Part shown: piece by piece, positions 25,286 to 35,290 of the stretch
Position numbering within the stretch: the first letter of the stretch is position 1
Layout of the letters: every line of letters begins with the position of its first letter
Source: an uncultured Oceanisphaera sp.
GTDB taxonomy: Bacteria > Pseudomonadota > Gammaproteobacteria > Enterobacterales > Aeromonadaceae
Length of the DNA stretch: 35,290 nt
Reading direction: 5' to 3'
Assembly (NCBI RefSeq): GCF_947495715.1
Contig: NZ_CANLZU010000027.1
Coordinates: 1-35,290 of the forward strand
The notes under the pieces: model-generated
The model's input: only the letters and a program-made list of their open reading frames with translations
Databases searched by the model: none
What the model was told of the DNA's origin: nothing
Position numbers and translations under genes: made by a program

Positions 25286-27892
25286 ATGACCCAAACAAAA
25301 CCGCAAGTGCAATATCGCGAAGATTATCAGCCACCTCATTACTGGATTGATACCCTGGATCTGGACATTCAGCTGCATGACAGTGCCACCGAAGTGGTAG
25401 CCATCAGCCGGGTGCGCCGCAATGGTGAACATGACGAACCGCTGGTACTGGACGGCGAGCAGCTCGAACTGCTGCAGGTGGCCGTCAACGGAGTGGACAT
25501 TGCACAATATCAGCAGACCGAGAACGGACTTGTCCTGTCTCAGCTGCCGGAAGCATTCGTGCTGACCATCAAGACCCGAATCAACCCGGCCGGCAATACC
25601 GCGCTGGAAGGGCTGTACAAGTCGGGCTCGGCATTCTGCACCCAGTGTGAAGCGCAAGGGTTCCGGCGCATCACCTATTATCTGGACAGACCCGACGTGC
25701 TGGCGCGATTCAGTACCCGGATCACCGCCGATGCGGCGGCCTATCCCTATTTGCTGTCTAACGGCAACCGTGTCGATCAGGGGTCGCTGGATGATGGCCG
25801 TCACTGGGTGCAATGGCAGGACCCTTTCCCCAAACCGGCGTATCTGTTTGCCCTGGTGGCGGGTGACTTCGATGTGTTGCGTGACAGCTACACCACGTTG
25901 AGCGGACGGAACGTGGCACTGGAGATCTTTGTCGACAAGGGTAATCTGCATCGGGCCGGGCACGCCATGGACAGCCTCAAGGCTTCCATGGCCTGGGACG
26001 AGCAGCGTTGCCATCTGGAATACGATCTCGATATCTACATGATAGTGGCGGTGGACTTTTTCAACATGGGGGCCATGGAAAACAAGGGCCTCAACGTGTT
26101 CAACGCCAAGTTTGTGCTGGCCGATGCTAACACCGCCACCGACAGCGACTATCTGGATGTAGAACGGGTGATCGGTCACGAATATTTCCATAACTGGACC
26201 GGTAACCGGGTGACCTGTCGCGACTGGTTTCAGCTGTCGCTGAAGGAAGGACTGACCGTGTTTCGGGATCAGGAGTTTTCGTCCGATCTGGGCTCGCGTA
26301 CCGTGAATCGCATTCAGAATGTACGCATCATGCGTGGTCCCCAGTTTGCCGAAGACGCCGGTCCCATGGCGCACCCCATTCGCCCGGATGCAGTCATCGA
26401 AATGAACAACTTCTATACCCTGACCGTGTACGAGAAGGGCTCGGAAGTCATTCGCATGCTGCATACCCTGCTGGGCGAACAGGCGTTTCAACGCGGGCTG
26501 GCGCTGTATCTGCAACGCTTTGATGGCCAGGCGGCCACCTGCGACGACTTTGTGGCGGCGATGAGCGAGGCCAGCGGACGGGATCTGAGCCGTTTCAAAC
26601 GCTGGTACAGTCAGGCCGGTACCCCGGTGCTGACCGTGACCGATGCCTATGATGCCGAGCAACAGCGCTATACCCTGACGGTGCGCCAGCATACGCCGGC
26701 CACCCGGGAGCAGCCCGGTAAACTGCCGCTGCATATTCCGCTCAGCCTGGCGCTTTATACCGAGCAGGGTGAGCCGCTGTCGTTGCTGGTTAACGGCGAT
26801 ACCGTCGGTCCGGTGCTCGATGTACTGGAAGACGAGCAGCAGTTTGTATTCGAACAGATTCCGTCCCGGCCCGTGCCGGCGTTGTTGCAGGGTTTTTCGG
26901 CTCCGGTGAAGCTGGACTATCCCTATAGCGATGAACAGCTGACCCTGCTGGCCAAGAGCAGCATCGACGAATTCGTGCGCTGGGATGCGGTACAGATGCT
27001 GATCAACAAGGCGGTGATGGACAAGCTGTCTCGCCTGCAGCGTGGCGACGTGGTGTTGGTGCCACGCACCCTGATAGACGTGTTTCGCACCACCCTGGAA
27101 GATACGTCCCTCGACCGGGCTCTGCAGGCACAAATGCTGGCGTTGCCGGATCTGGGCAGCCTGCTGGAACTGTTTGAGCAGGTCGATATCGGCTTGCTGG
27201 GCCAGGTACACCAGCAACTGCAGGCAGAGCTGGCCGAGGCGCTGCGCCCTCTGTGGCAGCAGGCCTATGAGCAGAACCTGACGCCGGAATATCGCATCGA
27301 ACACCAGGATATAGCGCGGCGGGCCATGAAAAATGTGGCGCTGGGCTACCTTGCCCTGGCTGGCGATGCGGTCAAGGTGCAGCAGCAATATCAGGATGCC
27401 GACAACATGACCGACACCCTGGCGGCGATGAAGGCGGCGGTACGTGCCGAATTGAATGAAGCCGACGCCATGCTGGCCGACTTTGAAACCAAATGGCGTC
27501 AGGATGGCCTGGTACTCGACAACTGGTTCCGGCTGCAGGCCACGGCGCCGGGCGAGGGCACCCTGGCCCGGGTACAACAGCTGATGAGTCACCCGACCTT
27601 CAGCATGAACAACCCCAACCGGATACGGGCCTTGATTGGTGCCTTTATTTCGGCCAATCCGCTGCAGTTCCATCGTCTGGATGGCGCCGGTTATGATCTG
27701 CTGGTGTCGGTGCTGGAGCAACTCAACGACAGCAATCCGCAGGTGGCCTCGCGTCTGGTAACGCCGCTGATCCAGTTTTCCCGACTGGATGACGCCCGTC
27801 AGGGGCTGATCAAGGCGCGGCTGCAGCAGTTGATGGCAATGCCTGCGCTGTCGCGGGATCTGTTCGAGAAAATCAGCAAGGCGCTGGCCTGA
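25286..27892 (+). CDS. pepN: Aminopeptidase N (alanyl aminopeptidase)
   Basis: Cytosolic M1 zinc aminopeptidase that removes N-terminal residues from peptides. The 868-residue protein has the exopeptidase motif GAMEN (about 262-266) and the zinc site HEYFHNW with H298, E299, H302 and downstream E321, one residue off E. coli numbering (870 residues). The C-terminal helical domain is complete. ATG is preceded by GAGAT. It shares one base (TGATG) with the next gene, so the two are coupled. Confidence 0.97.
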   Translation: MTQTKPQVQYREDYQPPHYWIDTLDLDIQLHDSATEVVAISRVRRNGEHDEPLVLDGEQLELLQVAVNGVDIAQYQQTENGLVLSQLPEAFVLTIKTRINPAGNTALEGLYKSGSAFCTQCEAQGFRRITYYLDRPDVLARFSTRITADAAAYPYLLSNGNRVDQGSLDDGRHWVQWQDPFPKPAYLFALVAGDFDVLRDSYTTLSGRNVALEIFVDKGNLHRAGHAMDSLKASMAWDEQRCHLEYDLDIYMIVAVDFFNMGAMENKGLNVFNAKFVLADANTATDSDYLDVERVIGHEYFHNWTGNRVTCRDWFQLSLKEGLTVFRDQEFSSDLGSRTVNRIQNVRIMRGPQFAEDAGPMAHPIRPDAVIEMNNFYTLTVYEKGSEVIRMLHTLLGEQAFQRGLALYLQRFDGQAATCDDFVAAMSEASGRDLSRFKRWYSQAGTPVLTVTDAYDAEQQRYTLTVRQHTPATREQPGKLPLHIPLSLALYTEQGEPLSLLVNGDTVGPVLDVLEDEQQFVFEQIPSRPVPALLQGFSAPVKLDYPYSDEQLTLLAKSSIDEFVRWDAVQMLINKAVMDKLSRLQRGDVVLVPRTLIDVFRTTLEDTSLDRALQAQMLALPDLGSLLELFEQVDIGLLGQVHQQLQAELAEALRPLWQQAYEQNLTPEYRIEHQDIARRAMKNVALGYLALAGDAVKVQQQYQDADNMTDTLAAMKAAVRAELNEADAMLADFETKWRQDGLVLDNWFRLQATAPGEGTLARVQQLMSHPTFSMNNPNRIRALIGAFISANPLQFHRLDGAGYDLLVSVLEQLNDSNPQVASRLVTPLIQFSRLDDARQGLIKARLQQLMAMPALSRDLFEKISKALA

Positions 27893-28113
27893 TGCAACGG
27901 CTGCGTTTTCGTCTGACCATCAGCAGAGCGCAGCTGCTGCAGTACTATCAGGGTCACACCGCCGCCCTGTCGGTGATCACCGAGCAGGGGCTGCGACTGC
28001 AGGTGGCCCTGCATCACTTTCGCAGCTTTGTCGGTCACGACGGCCTCAACGGCCGTTTTGAAATCGAACTGACCGAGCAACGCCAACTGCATCGACTCCA
28101 CCGCCTGTCCTGA
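27892..28113 (+). CDS. DUF2835 family small protein
   Basis: A 73-residue protein starting MQRLRFRLTISRAQLLQYYQG; the F-L-I-S then L-YY-G pattern and the later HHFRSFVGHDGLNGRFEIEL correspond to DUF2835. Function is unknown. The ATG overlaps the pepN stop by one base. No signal peptide, membrane helix or catalytic motif is visible; basic residues and alternating beta pattern suggest a small cytosolic beta-rich protein. Confidence 0.8.
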   Translation: MQRLRFRLTISRAQLLQYYQGHTAALSVITEQGLRLQVALHHFRSFVGHDGLNGRFEIELTEQRQLHRLHRLS

Positions 28114-28123
28114 TCCGGGATAT

Positions 28124-28154
28124 AAAGCAGGCTGGCAAGTCGTCGGTCTGCTTT
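28124..28154 (+). terminator. Possible weak terminator after the DUF2835 gene
   Basis: AAAGCAG (28124-28130) and CTGCTTT (28148-28154) pair across a 17-base loop; only a poor T-run follows. The rest of the 370-base gap to 28483 is AT-rich with a possible -10 TATATT near 28332-28337; no gene was seen in it. Confidence 0.3.
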
Positions 28155-28483
28155 CATTCATGTTATTTCATGTTCGTTACCACTTTCGCGCAGGGGCATA
28201 GTGCCTGTGATGTTATTTTATTCGTTAACCCCACAAATTAAATAAATAACGCGCCTAATTATTCAAAATAACACTGAAACAATTCATTTACGTTTAGATG
28301 ATTATTTTGCAAATGTTTTTCTATGCTTTGTGTATATTCTGCCCACTAGTGATCGAGTCGATATTTTGAAACCTTTTTCTCCTGCTTTACTCGCATTCGA
28401 TATATACCGGGCTTACACTGTTTTGGTCCCGTTGGGGCTCCACTTCCCCATGGTCATTGCCTGTATCCGAGGAACACGACGCC

Positions 28484-31400
28484 ATGATATTTAAAGACGC
28501 AGCAACGTCCGTTTTACTTGAAAATGTGAATCAACTGATAGCCGACAAGTTTTCCGATAATGCCGCGCCCCTGGTAAACACTTTTGTCAGCAAGCTTTAT
28601 AGCGGCATGACCCACCACGATCTGAACCATCGTAACGATAGCGATCTGTATGGTGCTGCCATCAGCCTGTGGGGTTCTTTTGAAACTCGCGCCGAACAAA
28701 CGCCCTATGTTCGCGTCTACAATCCCGAATTGTCCCGTCACGGTTGGCAGTCCCCTCACACCATCGTCGAACTGATTATCAAAGACGCGCCTTTCCTGGT
28801 GGACTCCATCCGCATGGTACTGACCCGCATGGGCATTACTTCCCATCTGATGCTGCACCAGCCGATGCATCTGGTACGCGACGAGCAGGGCAAGCTGCAG
28901 CAGATACTGTCGAGCAGCGAGCAGAAAAAACAGAACCGGGTCGAAACCGCCTTTTTGATCGAAATCGACAGGCAGCCCCAGGCAAAGACCCGGGAGCAAC
29001 TGTGTGACGAATTGCTGTCGGTGGTCGAAGAAGTCTCGCTGATGGTGGGTGACTGGCAGCCGATGGTGGAACGCTTCGGCGAGATCATCAAGGAACTGCC
29101 CAGGCAGGCCAAGCGCGCCAACCCGGAACATCTGGAAGAAACCCTGTCCTTTCTGAGCTGGGTCGCCGATCACAACTTTACCCTGATGGGCTACCGCCGC
29201 TACCATATTTCCGCCATCGAAGGTGACTACGAGCTGGTACCCGAGCAGGACACCAGCCTGGGCTTGCTGCGTCATGTGCAAAAGGACGACAGCCTCAAGT
29301 TCAGCAGCCTGACCTCGACCGCGCGCGAGGCGGCGCTGAGCAAGGATATTCTGGTCCTGACCAAGACCAATCACAAATCCCGGGTACACAGACCCGCCTA
29401 TATCGATTATATCGGCGTCAAGCGTTTTGACGACAAGGGCAATGTGGTGGGGGAAGATCGCTTTATCGGCCTCTATGCCTCCAGCATCTACAACACCAGT
29501 GCCATGCAGATTCCGCTGATTGGCGCCAAGCTCAGACGCATCATCGATGGCTCCGGCCTGGAGCACGGCTCGCATGCCTACAAGGCGCTGCTCAATATTC
29601 TGGAGACCTATCCGCGTGATGAGCTGATTCAGGCGACCGAAAAAGAGCTGCGTGATATCGGCATGGGCGTACTGGCCATGCAGGAGCGGGACATGACCCG
29701 GCTCTTTGTGCGCCGCGACCTGTTTGGCCGTTTCTTCTCCTGCATGGTGTATGTCACCAAGGAACGCTACAACACGGCGCTGCGTGAAAAAACCCAGCGC
29801 ATACTGCAGCGTTATTTCGGCTCGGAAGAAGAAGTGGAATTCACTACCTACTTTTCGGAAGGCGTACTGGCCCGCACCCATTATTTGATTCGGGTGCCGA
29901 ACAATTCGATGGATATTGATGTGAACGACATTCAGGCAAATTTGATTGAAGCGGCGCGCAGCTGGGAAGACAAGCTGGAACAGTCGCTGTCCGTCAGCTT
30001 CGGCGAGGCCGAAAGCAATCGACTGAAAGAAAAATATCGTAATGCCTTTCCGCGCGCCTATACCGAGCATGTGATGCCCGGCTCTGCGGTGGGGGATATC
30101 GAAAAACTGGAAGCACTGAGCGATAACAACCCGCTGGGCATGCTGTTCTACCGGGCCCAGGAAGAAGACAAGGACTCCAACCGAGTACGCCTCAAGCTGT
30201 ATCACAGAGCCGAGCCCATTCATTTGTCCGATGTGTTGCCGATGCTGGAAAACATGGGGCTGCGGGTGATTGGTGAAACGCCGCATGAAATCGACTGTGC
30301 CGGTGATACCTTCTGGATCCTCGACTTCTCCATGTATTACAACGGTGCGCCGCTCGATCTGGACGCCACCCAGGAACGGTTCCAGAAGGCCTTTGCCCAG
30401 GTGTGGAGTAACGAGCTGGAGAGTGACGGTTTCAACCGCTTGGTGCTGGCCACCCGGCTGACCGGGCGCGAGGTCAGCGTACTGCGCGCCTATGCCCGCT
30501 ATATGCGCCAGACCGGGGTCACCTTCAGCCAGAGCTATATCGAGGAAACCCTGTCCCGTTACCCGCATCTGGCCTGTCTGCTTTTCACGCTGTTTGAACA
30601 GCGGCTGTCGCCCGTTCACAAGCAAAGCGTCAAGGCGCTGCAGGCGCTGCATCAGGAAATGCTGGAGGAACTCGACAAGGTCGCCAACCTGGACGATGAC
30701 CGTATCATCCGCCGTTACATGGAGATGATTGAAGCGACCCTGAGAACCAACTTCTATCAGCCTGCCGTTGATGGCAGCGACAAGGCCTATATCTCGTTCA
30801 AGATGGCGCCCGAAACCATCAGCGACATGCCGTTGCCGCTGCCCAAGTTCGAAATCTTCGTCTACTCGCCGCGAGTGGAAGGGGTGCATTTGCGCTGGGG
30901 CAAGGTGGCGCGGGGCGGCCTGCGCTGGTCCGATCGTCGGGAAGACTTCCGTACCGAAGTGCTCGGCCTGGTCAAGGCGCAGCAGGTCAAGAACACCGTT
31001 ATCGTGCCGGTGGGTGCCAAGGGCGGTTTCGTCTGCAAGCAACTGCCGGTCGGTGACCGAGCCGCCTTCCTCAAGGAAGGCCAGAATTGCTATCGTCTGT
31101 TTATTCGCGCCCTGCTCGACGTAACCGACAACATCATTCAGGGCGAAGTGATTCCGCCCAGGAATGTGGTGCGTCACGACGAAGACGACTACTACCTGGT
31201 GGTGGCGGCCGACAAGGGCACCGCGACCTTCTCCGACATTGCCAACGAAATCAGCGCCGAGTACGGCCATTGGCTGGGCGATGCTTTCGCCTCCGGCGGC
31301 TCTGTCGGTTACGATCACAAGAAAATGGGCATTACCGCCCGCGGCGCCTGGGAATCGGTGAAACGCCATTTCCGGGAAATCGGCATCGACTGTCAGCAGA

Positions 31401-33319
31401 CCGACTTTACCGCCGTTGGTGTGGGTGACATGGCCGGCGACGTGTTCGGTAACGGCATGCTGCTGTCCGAACATACCCGTCTGGTGGGGGCCTTCAACCA
31501 TCTGCATATCTTCATCGACCCGGAGCCGGATGCCGCCAGCAGCTACAAGGAGCGGCAGCGTCTGTTCAATACCCCGGGTTGCAGCTGGGACGATTATGAT
31601 CGCAGCCTGATTTCCGACGGTGGCGGCATCTTCCTGCGCTCGGCCAAGTCCATCAAGCTCAGCCCGCAGATGAAGAAACTGCTGGGTACCCAGAAAGCCA
31701 GCCTGACCCCGACCGAGGTGATCCGTCACCTGCTGATGGCCGAGGTCGATCTGTTGTGGAATGGCGGTATCGGTACCTACGTCAAATCACGCCGGCAAAC
31801 CGATGCGGATGTGGGCGATCGCGCCAACGATTCCGTTCGTATTAACGGTGAAGATCTGCGTGCCCGTATCGTGGGCGAAGGCGGTAATCTGGGTTGTACC
31901 CAACTGGGCCGTATTGAATATGCCGGCAAAGGCGGGCGCATCAATACCGACTTTACCGACAACGTCGGCGGGGTGGATTGCTCGGATAACGAGGTTAACA
32001 TCAAGATCCTGCTCAATTCCCTGGTCGACAAGGGTGAATTGACCAAGAAACACCGGGATCAGTTGCTGTACGACATGACGCAGGATGTGGCCGACATAGT
32101 TCTGACCAACGCCTATCGTCAGTCACAGACCATCTCCATTACCGCGCATCGTGGTGCCAGCCCGCTCAAGGAGCATCAGCACTTCATGCACTGGCTGGAG
32201 CGGGAAGGCAAACTCGACCGTAACCTGGAATACCTGCCGAACGATGAAGAGCTGGCCGAGCGCATGGCCGACGGTCGTGGTCTGACCCGTCCCGAACTGG
32301 CCGTACTGGTGGCCTACGGTAAAATGGTGTTGAAGGACATGCTCAATGTGCCCGAGCTGACCGATAACGACTACATTGCCCGCCTGCTGCCCACCAGCAT
32401 GCCGGCCAAACTGGTAGAGCGGTTCGGTGAGGCGCTGATGGAGCACCCGCTGCGCAGTGAAATTATTGCCACCCGTCTGGCCAATATCATGGTCAACGAC
32501 ATGGGCTTCAACTTCGCCAACCGGCTGCAGGATGAAACCGGCGCCAGCATGTGCGATATCGCCATCAGCTTCATGATTGCCCGTGAAGTGTTCGGCATGA
32601 ACCAGTTGCTTCGCGATATTGAAGCGCTGGACAACAAGGTGGCGGCCGCAACCCAGCTGGAGATGTTCTATCAGGTACGGCGCATGGTTCGCCGGGCGAC
32701 CCGCTGGTTCCTGCGCTCGCGCAACCGTAACCAGAGCATCGAACAGACCATAGATCTGTTCAAGCCGGCCTATGCGACCCTGACCGAGCATCTTTATCAG
32801 GTGATGGTGGAGTCCGAGGTCCAGGAGCACCAGCAAGACGTCGCCAGGCTGGAAAAGCAGGAGGTGCCGACCTCTATCGCCGAACGAGTGACTCAAATGA
32901 GCAGCTTGTTCTCGGCGCTGGATCTGGCCCAGATAGCCGTTGAGCAGGAGCGGGATATTCGGGTGGTGGCCGAGCTGTACTTCCATTTGGGTGCCGAGCT
33001 TCAGTTGCACTGGTTCCTGGAGCAGATCAACAAGCAGGCGGTGGGCAACCACTGGCAGGCGCTGGCCCGGGCCGCCTTCCGGGAAGATCTGGATTATCAG
33101 CAGCGCAGCCTGACATCAGTGGTATTGAAACGCTGTAAAGCCAAGGTTGAATGCGCTAACATGCTCGACCAGTGGCTTGATGAGCATGAACAGTTACTGA
33201 ATCGCTGGCGTCATCTGCTGGCGGACTTTAAAGCGTCCGGCAGTCATGAGTTTGCCCAATTCTCTGTCGCCATGCGCGAGCTGAACCTGCTCCATCTCAA
33301 TTGTATGAACGCCGTCTAA
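28484..33319 (+). CDS. gdhB: NAD-specific glutamate dehydrogenase, large 180-kDa class
   Basis: Oxidatively deaminates glutamate to 2-oxoglutarate with NAD, a catabolic role. The 1611-residue protein belongs to the large GDH class known from Pseudomonas, Shewanella and Streptomyces and absent from E. coli. Long N-terminal ACT-like regulatory regions (about 1-700) precede the catalytic domain, which has [33 protein letters not shown] (K846), [12 protein letters not shown] and [11 protein letters not shown]-terminal helical region (about 1250-1611) follows. ATG 28484 is preferred to the TTG at 28457 on conservation of MIFKDA and an upstream GAGGA. The gene symbol follows Pseudomonas usage. Confidence 0.93.
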   Translation: MIFKDAATSVLLENVNQLIADKFSDNAAPLVNTFVSKLYSGMTHHDLNHRNDSDLYGAAISLWGSFETRAEQTPYVRVYNPELSRHGWQSPHTIVELIIKDAPFLVDSIRMVLTRMGITSHLMLHQPMHLVRDEQGKLQQILSSSEQKKQNRVETAFLIEIDRQPQAKTREQLCDELLSVVEEVSLMVGDWQPMVERFGEIIKELPRQAKRANPEHLEETLSFLSWVADHNFTLMGYRRYHISAIEGDYELVPEQDTSLGLLRHVQKDDSLKFSSLTSTAREAALSKDILVLTKTNHKSRVHRPAYIDYIGVKRFDDKGNVVGEDRFIGLYASSIYNTSAMQIPLIGAKLRRIIDGSGLEHGSHAYKALLNILETYPRDELIQATEKELRDIGMGVLAMQERDMTRLFVRRDLFGRFFSCMVYVTKERYNTALREKTQRILQRYFGSEEEVEFTTYFSEGVLARTHYLIRVPNNSMDIDVNDIQANLIEAARSWEDKLEQSLSVSFGEAESNRLKEKYRNAFPRAYTEHVMPGSAVGDIEKLEALSDNNPLGMLFYRAQEEDKDSNRVRLKLYHRAEPIHLSDVLPMLENMGLRVIGETPHEIDCAGDTFWILDFSMYYNGAPLDLDATQERFQKAFAQVWSNELESDGFNRLVLATRLTGREVSVLRAYARYMRQTGVTFSQSYIEETLSRYPHLACLLFTLFEQRLSPVHKQSVKALQALHQEMLEELDKVANLDDDRIIRRYMEMIEATLRTNFYQPAVDGSDKAYISFKMAPETISDMPLPLPKFEIFVYSPRVEGVHLRWGKVARGGLRWSDRREDFRTEVLGLVKAQQVKNTVIVPVGAKGGFVCKQLPVGDRAAFLKEGQNCYRLFIRALLDVTDNIIQGEVIPPRNVVRHDEDDYYLVVAADKGTATFSDIANEISAEYGHWLGDAFASGGSVGYDHKKMGITARGAWESVKRHFREIGIDCQQTDFTAVGVGDMAGDVFGNGMLLSEHTRLVGAFNHLHIFIDPEPDAASSYKERQRLFNTPGCSWDDYDRSLISDGGGIFLRSAKSIKLSPQMKKLLGTQKASLTPTEVIRHLLMAEVDLLWNGGIGTYVKSRRQTDADVGDRANDSVRINGEDLRARIVGEGGNLGCTQLGRIEYAGKGGRINTDFTDNVGGVDCSDNEVNIKILLNSLVDKGELTKKHRDQLLYDMTQDVADIVLTNAYRQSQTISITAHRGASPLKEHQHFMHWLEREGKLDRNLEYLPNDEELAERMADGRGLTRPELAVLVAYGKMVLKDMLNVPELTDNDYIARLLPTSMPAKLVERFGEALMEHPLRSEIIATRLANIMVNDMGFNFANRLQDETGASMCDIAISFMIAREVFGMNQLLRDIEALDNKVAAATQLEMFYQVRRMVRRATRWFLRSRNRNQSIEQTIDLFKPAYATLTEHLYQVMVESEVQEHQQDVARLEKQEVPTSIAERVTQMSSLFSALDLAQIAVEQERDIRVVAELYFHLGAELQLHWFLEQINKQAVGNHWQALARAAFREDLDYQQRSLTSVVLKRCKAKVECANMLDQWLDEHEQLLNRWRHLLADFKASGSHEFAQFSVAMRELNLLHLNCMNAV

Positions 33320-33340
33320 ATATCACGGTGTAAAACACAA

Positions 33341-33368
33341 AAGCCCCGGCCATGACCGGGGCTTTTTT
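33341..33368 (+). terminator. Intrinsic terminator abutting pyrD
   Basis: Perfect 9-bp stem AAGCCCCGG (33341-33349), loop CCATGA, CCGGGGCTT (33356-33364), with six T (33363-33368). The T-run ends one base before an in-frame ATG of pyrD. Confidence 0.9.
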
Positions 33369-33370
33369 AT

Positions 33371-33375
33371 GAGGA
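33371..33375 (+). promoter_or_regulatory. Ribosome binding site deciding the pyrD start
   Basis: GAGGA, 8 bases before GTG 33384. The ATG at 33369 has only the terminator before it. Confidence 0.65.
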
Positions 33376-33383
33376 AGAAATAC

Positions 33384-34391
33384 GTGTATTCACTGGTTAA
33401 ACCCCTGCTTTTTCAATGTGATCCCGAACATGTGCACGAACTGACCATCAAGGGGCTGGCCAAGTCTCAGCACGGCCCGCTGGCGGCCTTGTATCGTCGG
33501 CCCAGCATTCATAATCCGGTAGAACTGATGGGGCTGACGTTCGATAATCCGGTCGGGCTGGCGGCCGGACTCGACAAGAACGGGGACTGCATCGATGCCT
33601 TCGCCGCCATGGGGTTCGGTTTTATTGAAATTGGTACCGTCACGCCGCGCGCGCAGCAGGGCAATGAAAAACCGCGGCTGTTCCGTATTCAGGAAGCCGA
33701 CGCCATTATCAACCGCATGGGCTTCAATAATAACGGTATCGATTATTTAATCGAAAATGTCCGACAGTCTCGTTATACCGGTGTGTTGGGTATTAATATC
33801 GGCAAGAATAAAGATACGCCTATCGAGCACGGCAAAGACGATTACCTGATTTGCATGGAAAAAGCCTATGCCCATGCCGGTTATATTACCGTGAACATTT
33901 CTTCGCCCAATACGCCGGGCCTGCGCTCGCTGCAATACGGCGAGGCACTCGACGACTTGCTGTCTTCGCTCAAGCAAAAACAGCGGCAACTGGCCGAGCA
34001 ACATAACAAGCAGGTACCCTTGCTGGTCAAGATAGCGCCCGATCTGTCGATGGAAGAAATCGAGCAGGTGGCCGACAGCCTGGTGCGCTTCGAGCTCGAT
34101 GGTGTCATCGCCACCAATACCACCCTGGATCGGGAGCTGGTGTTCGACCTGCCGCATGCTCATGAAGCAGGGGGCCTGAGTGGTCGACCGGTGCAGAACA
34201 AAAGCACCTTGGTGATCAAGGAGTTGTCGCGCCGCCTCGATGGTCGACTGCCGATTATCGGCGTCGGAGGGATCGACTCATTGACCGCCGGCAGAGAAAA
34301 AATGGCCGCCGGTGCCAGTCTGGTACAGGTCTATTCCGGCTTTATTTATCAGGGACCGGCACTGATTCAGCGTCTGGCCCGACATCTGTAA
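33384..34391 (+). CDS. pyrD: Dihydroorotate dehydrogenase (quinone)
   Basis: Class 2, membrane-associated FMN enzyme that oxidises dihydroorotate to orotate with quinone. The 335-residue protein has an N-terminal amphipathic helix region ([19 protein letters not shown]), [33 protein letters not shown] with the catalytic serine, and [13 protein letters not shown] 33384 is chosen for its ribosome binding site and the E. coli-like N terminus; ATG 33369 would add 5 residues. An intrinsic terminator lies directly before it, so its promoter is not obvious. Confidence 0.93.
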   Translation: MYSLVKPLLFQCDPEHVHELTIKGLAKSQHGPLAALYRRPSIHNPVELMGLTFDNPVGLAAGLDKNGDCIDAFAAMGFGFIEIGTVTPRAQQGNEKPRLFRIQEADAIINRMGFNNNGIDYLIENVRQSRYTGVLGINIGKNKDTPIEHGKDDYLICMEKAYAHAGYITVNISSPNTPGLRSLQYGEALDDLLSSLKQKQRQLAEQHNKQVPLLVKIAPDLSMEEIEQVADSLVRFELDGVIATNTTLDRELVFDLPHAHEAGGLSGRPVQNKSTLVIKELSRRLDGRLPIIGVGGIDSLTAGREKMAAGASLVQVYSGFIYQGPALIQRLARHL

Positions 34392-34407
34392 CGGATATTA
34401 TTGGTCT

Positions 34408-34475
34408 GATAATTTGCTCCCCACGGCCAAATACAATATAAATTAAGGGATTGGGGAGCAAGATTATCATTTTAT
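34408..34475 (+). terminator. Large hairpin between pyrD and zapC
   Basis: GATAATTTGCTCCCC (34408-34422) pairs with GGGGAGCAAGATTATC (34453-34468) with one bulge, across a 30-base AT-rich loop; ATTTTATT follows. It may terminate pyrD or fold in the zapC leader. Confidence 0.5.
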
Positions 34476-34495
34476 TCTCACAAGGTGTGACTGGG

Positions 34496-35032
34496 ATGTT
34501 ACTACAACCAAATGATTGCTGGCGCTGGTTCATGGGCGAGGATCGACACCTTATGTTGGATCTGGGGGCGGAAATGCTGTTCAGCACGCCCTACCTCAAA
34601 AAACAACTGGTGTGTCCGGAAACGATAAATCAGTGCTTTTCGGTCGAAGATGCCGGTCTTTATTATCGCTTTCTCGATACGCTGTCTTCGATCCGTGCGC
34701 CCGCACAACGGGTACAGGCTGCCCTGAACGGCGTTGCCATCGCCCGTTTTTATAAACCCCTGATGCCACAAAGCTGGTTTTTCGAGCCACAGGCCGATTA
34801 CCATCAACCGCAACTGGGAGAGCTGATTGCGCTCGATATCCAGACCGAGCTGTTGACCATGATGGTGGTGGAAACCTCGCCGTCGGCGACAGTCTGCATG
34901 TCCTTGTCGGGAGATCAGTTACTGGCGAACAGCAAACAACTACCGACTTTCGCTGCCATCAAGGTGATGAACGACAGGATCATCAGCCTGGAAGCATCTT
35001 ATCGGGAAGAAGAAATCAGGAAAGTGGGATAA
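34496..35032 (+). CDS. zapC: Cell division protein ZapC
   Basis: A 178-residue FtsZ-associated protein that promotes Z-ring bundling. The N-terminal pattern QPNDCWRWF...LMLDLGAEMLF, ALNGVAIARFYKPLMPQSWFF and the late AAIKVMNDRI block match E. coli ZapC, which also follows pyrD. ATG 34496 has AAGGTGTG upstream; the earlier TTG at 34451 falls in the hairpin. It is followed by a heptamer repeat element. Confidence 0.9.
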   Translation: MLLQPNDCWRWFMGEDRHLMLDLGAEMLFSTPYLKKQLVCPETINQCFSVEDAGLYYRFLDTLSSIRAPAQRVQAALNGVAIARFYKPLMPQSWFFEPQADYHQPQLGELIALDIQTELLTMMVVETSPSATVCMSLSGDQLLANSKQLPTFAAIKVMNDRIISLEASYREEEIRKVG

Positions 35033-35036
35033 ACAA

Positions 35037-35154
35037 AGCTAAAAGACAGCGGTAAGCCATAAGCGATCAGCTGTAAGGTAAGAAAAACAATGATTGGATT
35101 TAAATGCACGACGCATAAACTAATTTGATAGCTGATAGCTGATAGCTGATAGCT
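35037..35154. repeat. Heptamer inverted-array element 4 (AGC type)
   Basis: Left arm 35048-35082: phased AGCGGTA, AGCCATA, AGCGATC, AGCTGTA, AGGTAAG, preceded by AGCTAAA at 35037. Right arm 35127-35154: four perfect GATAGCT (complement AGCTATC). A 44-base spacer separates them. It follows the zapC stop and lies in the gap before the convergent tRNA gene. Confidence 0.85.
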
Positions 35155-35223
35155 TGAAGTTGGATATTTCTGGGAATGAATAACAAGAGAGATATTACAG
35201 GGGAGGGGATTCGTTGCTCAAGT

Positions 35224-35290
<67 letters not shown>

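Noticed and set aside
25151-27721. 856-codon minus-strand frame opposite pepN
   Set aside because: Shadow of pepN, whose zinc site and full length are intact on the plus strand.
28190-28483. AT-rich stretch before the glutamate dehydrogenase as a transferred segment
   Set aside because: Only about 300 bases, no gene or integration marks; more likely a promoter region.
28514-31729. 1071-codon minus-strand frame opposite the glutamate dehydrogenase gene
   Set aside because: Same cause; His/Gln-rich translation with no family resemblance.

Overview
This window is a stretch of chromosome from a gammaproteobacterium. The gene order is close to that of Escherichia coli and the proteins match E. 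coli families along their full length. The order rne<>rluC, yceF, yceD-rpmF-plsX-fabH-fabD-fabG-acpP-fabF-pabC-mltG-tmk-holB-tatD is the E. coli order, as are msrC-proQ-prc and pyrD-zapC. The large NAD-type glutamate dehydrogenase, the small DUF2835 gene after pepN and the GC-rich coding sequence suggest a marine or aquatic relative such as Aeromonadaceae (Oceanimonas/Zobellella-like). That placement is inference. No prophage, transposase, CRISPR array or plasmid gene was found.

Layout. 1-2674 (minus): RNase E, cut by the window edge in its repeat-rich C-terminal tail, with a structured 5' leader (2675-2922). 3009-4597 (plus): rluC and a HAD phosphatase. 4717-5295 (minus): yceF. 5457-16196 (plus): the yceD/rpmF/fatty-acid synthesis/pabC/mltG/tmk/holB/tatD cluster, joining a ribosomal protein, all core type II fatty acid elongation enzymes, folate synthesis, peptidoglycan termination, dTMP kinase and a clamp-loader subunit. 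16496-17877: an NfeD/SPFH membrane pair. 18310-19488 (minus): a Bcr/CflA drug transporter. 19855-20163: yebG behind a perfect LexA box. 20225-22012 (minus): an ABC exporter. 22088-25205: msrC, proQ, prc. 25286-28113: pepN and a DUF2835 gene. 28484-33319: the large glutamate dehydrogenase. 33384-35032: pyrD and zapC. 35224-end (minus): an initiator tRNA-Met cut by the window edge.

The genes are ordinary; the novelty is between them. (1) Five intergenic loci carry the same architecture: a phased array of 7-bp repeats, a spacer, then an array of the reverse-complement heptamer, starting 3 to 15 bases after a stop codon. Four share the heptamer GTRAGGN; the fifth uses AGCNNTA. (2) Three copies of a 100-147 bp palindromic element (one inside the fab operon between fabD and fabG, two side by side after the SPFH gene) share a core and keep their stems while stem sequences change, which points to selection on structure. 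(3) A convincing promoter and an intrinsic terminator on the minus strand at 19590-19805 bracket about 180 nt of hairpin-rich, non-coding sequence: a candidate small RNA or leader. (4) Regulatory sites can be read directly: LexA (yebG), a FadR-like operator just upstream of an acpP promoter, a Fur-like site before the drug transporter, and promoters of rluC and yceD placed so close to the ATG that the mRNAs would be leaderless or nearly so.
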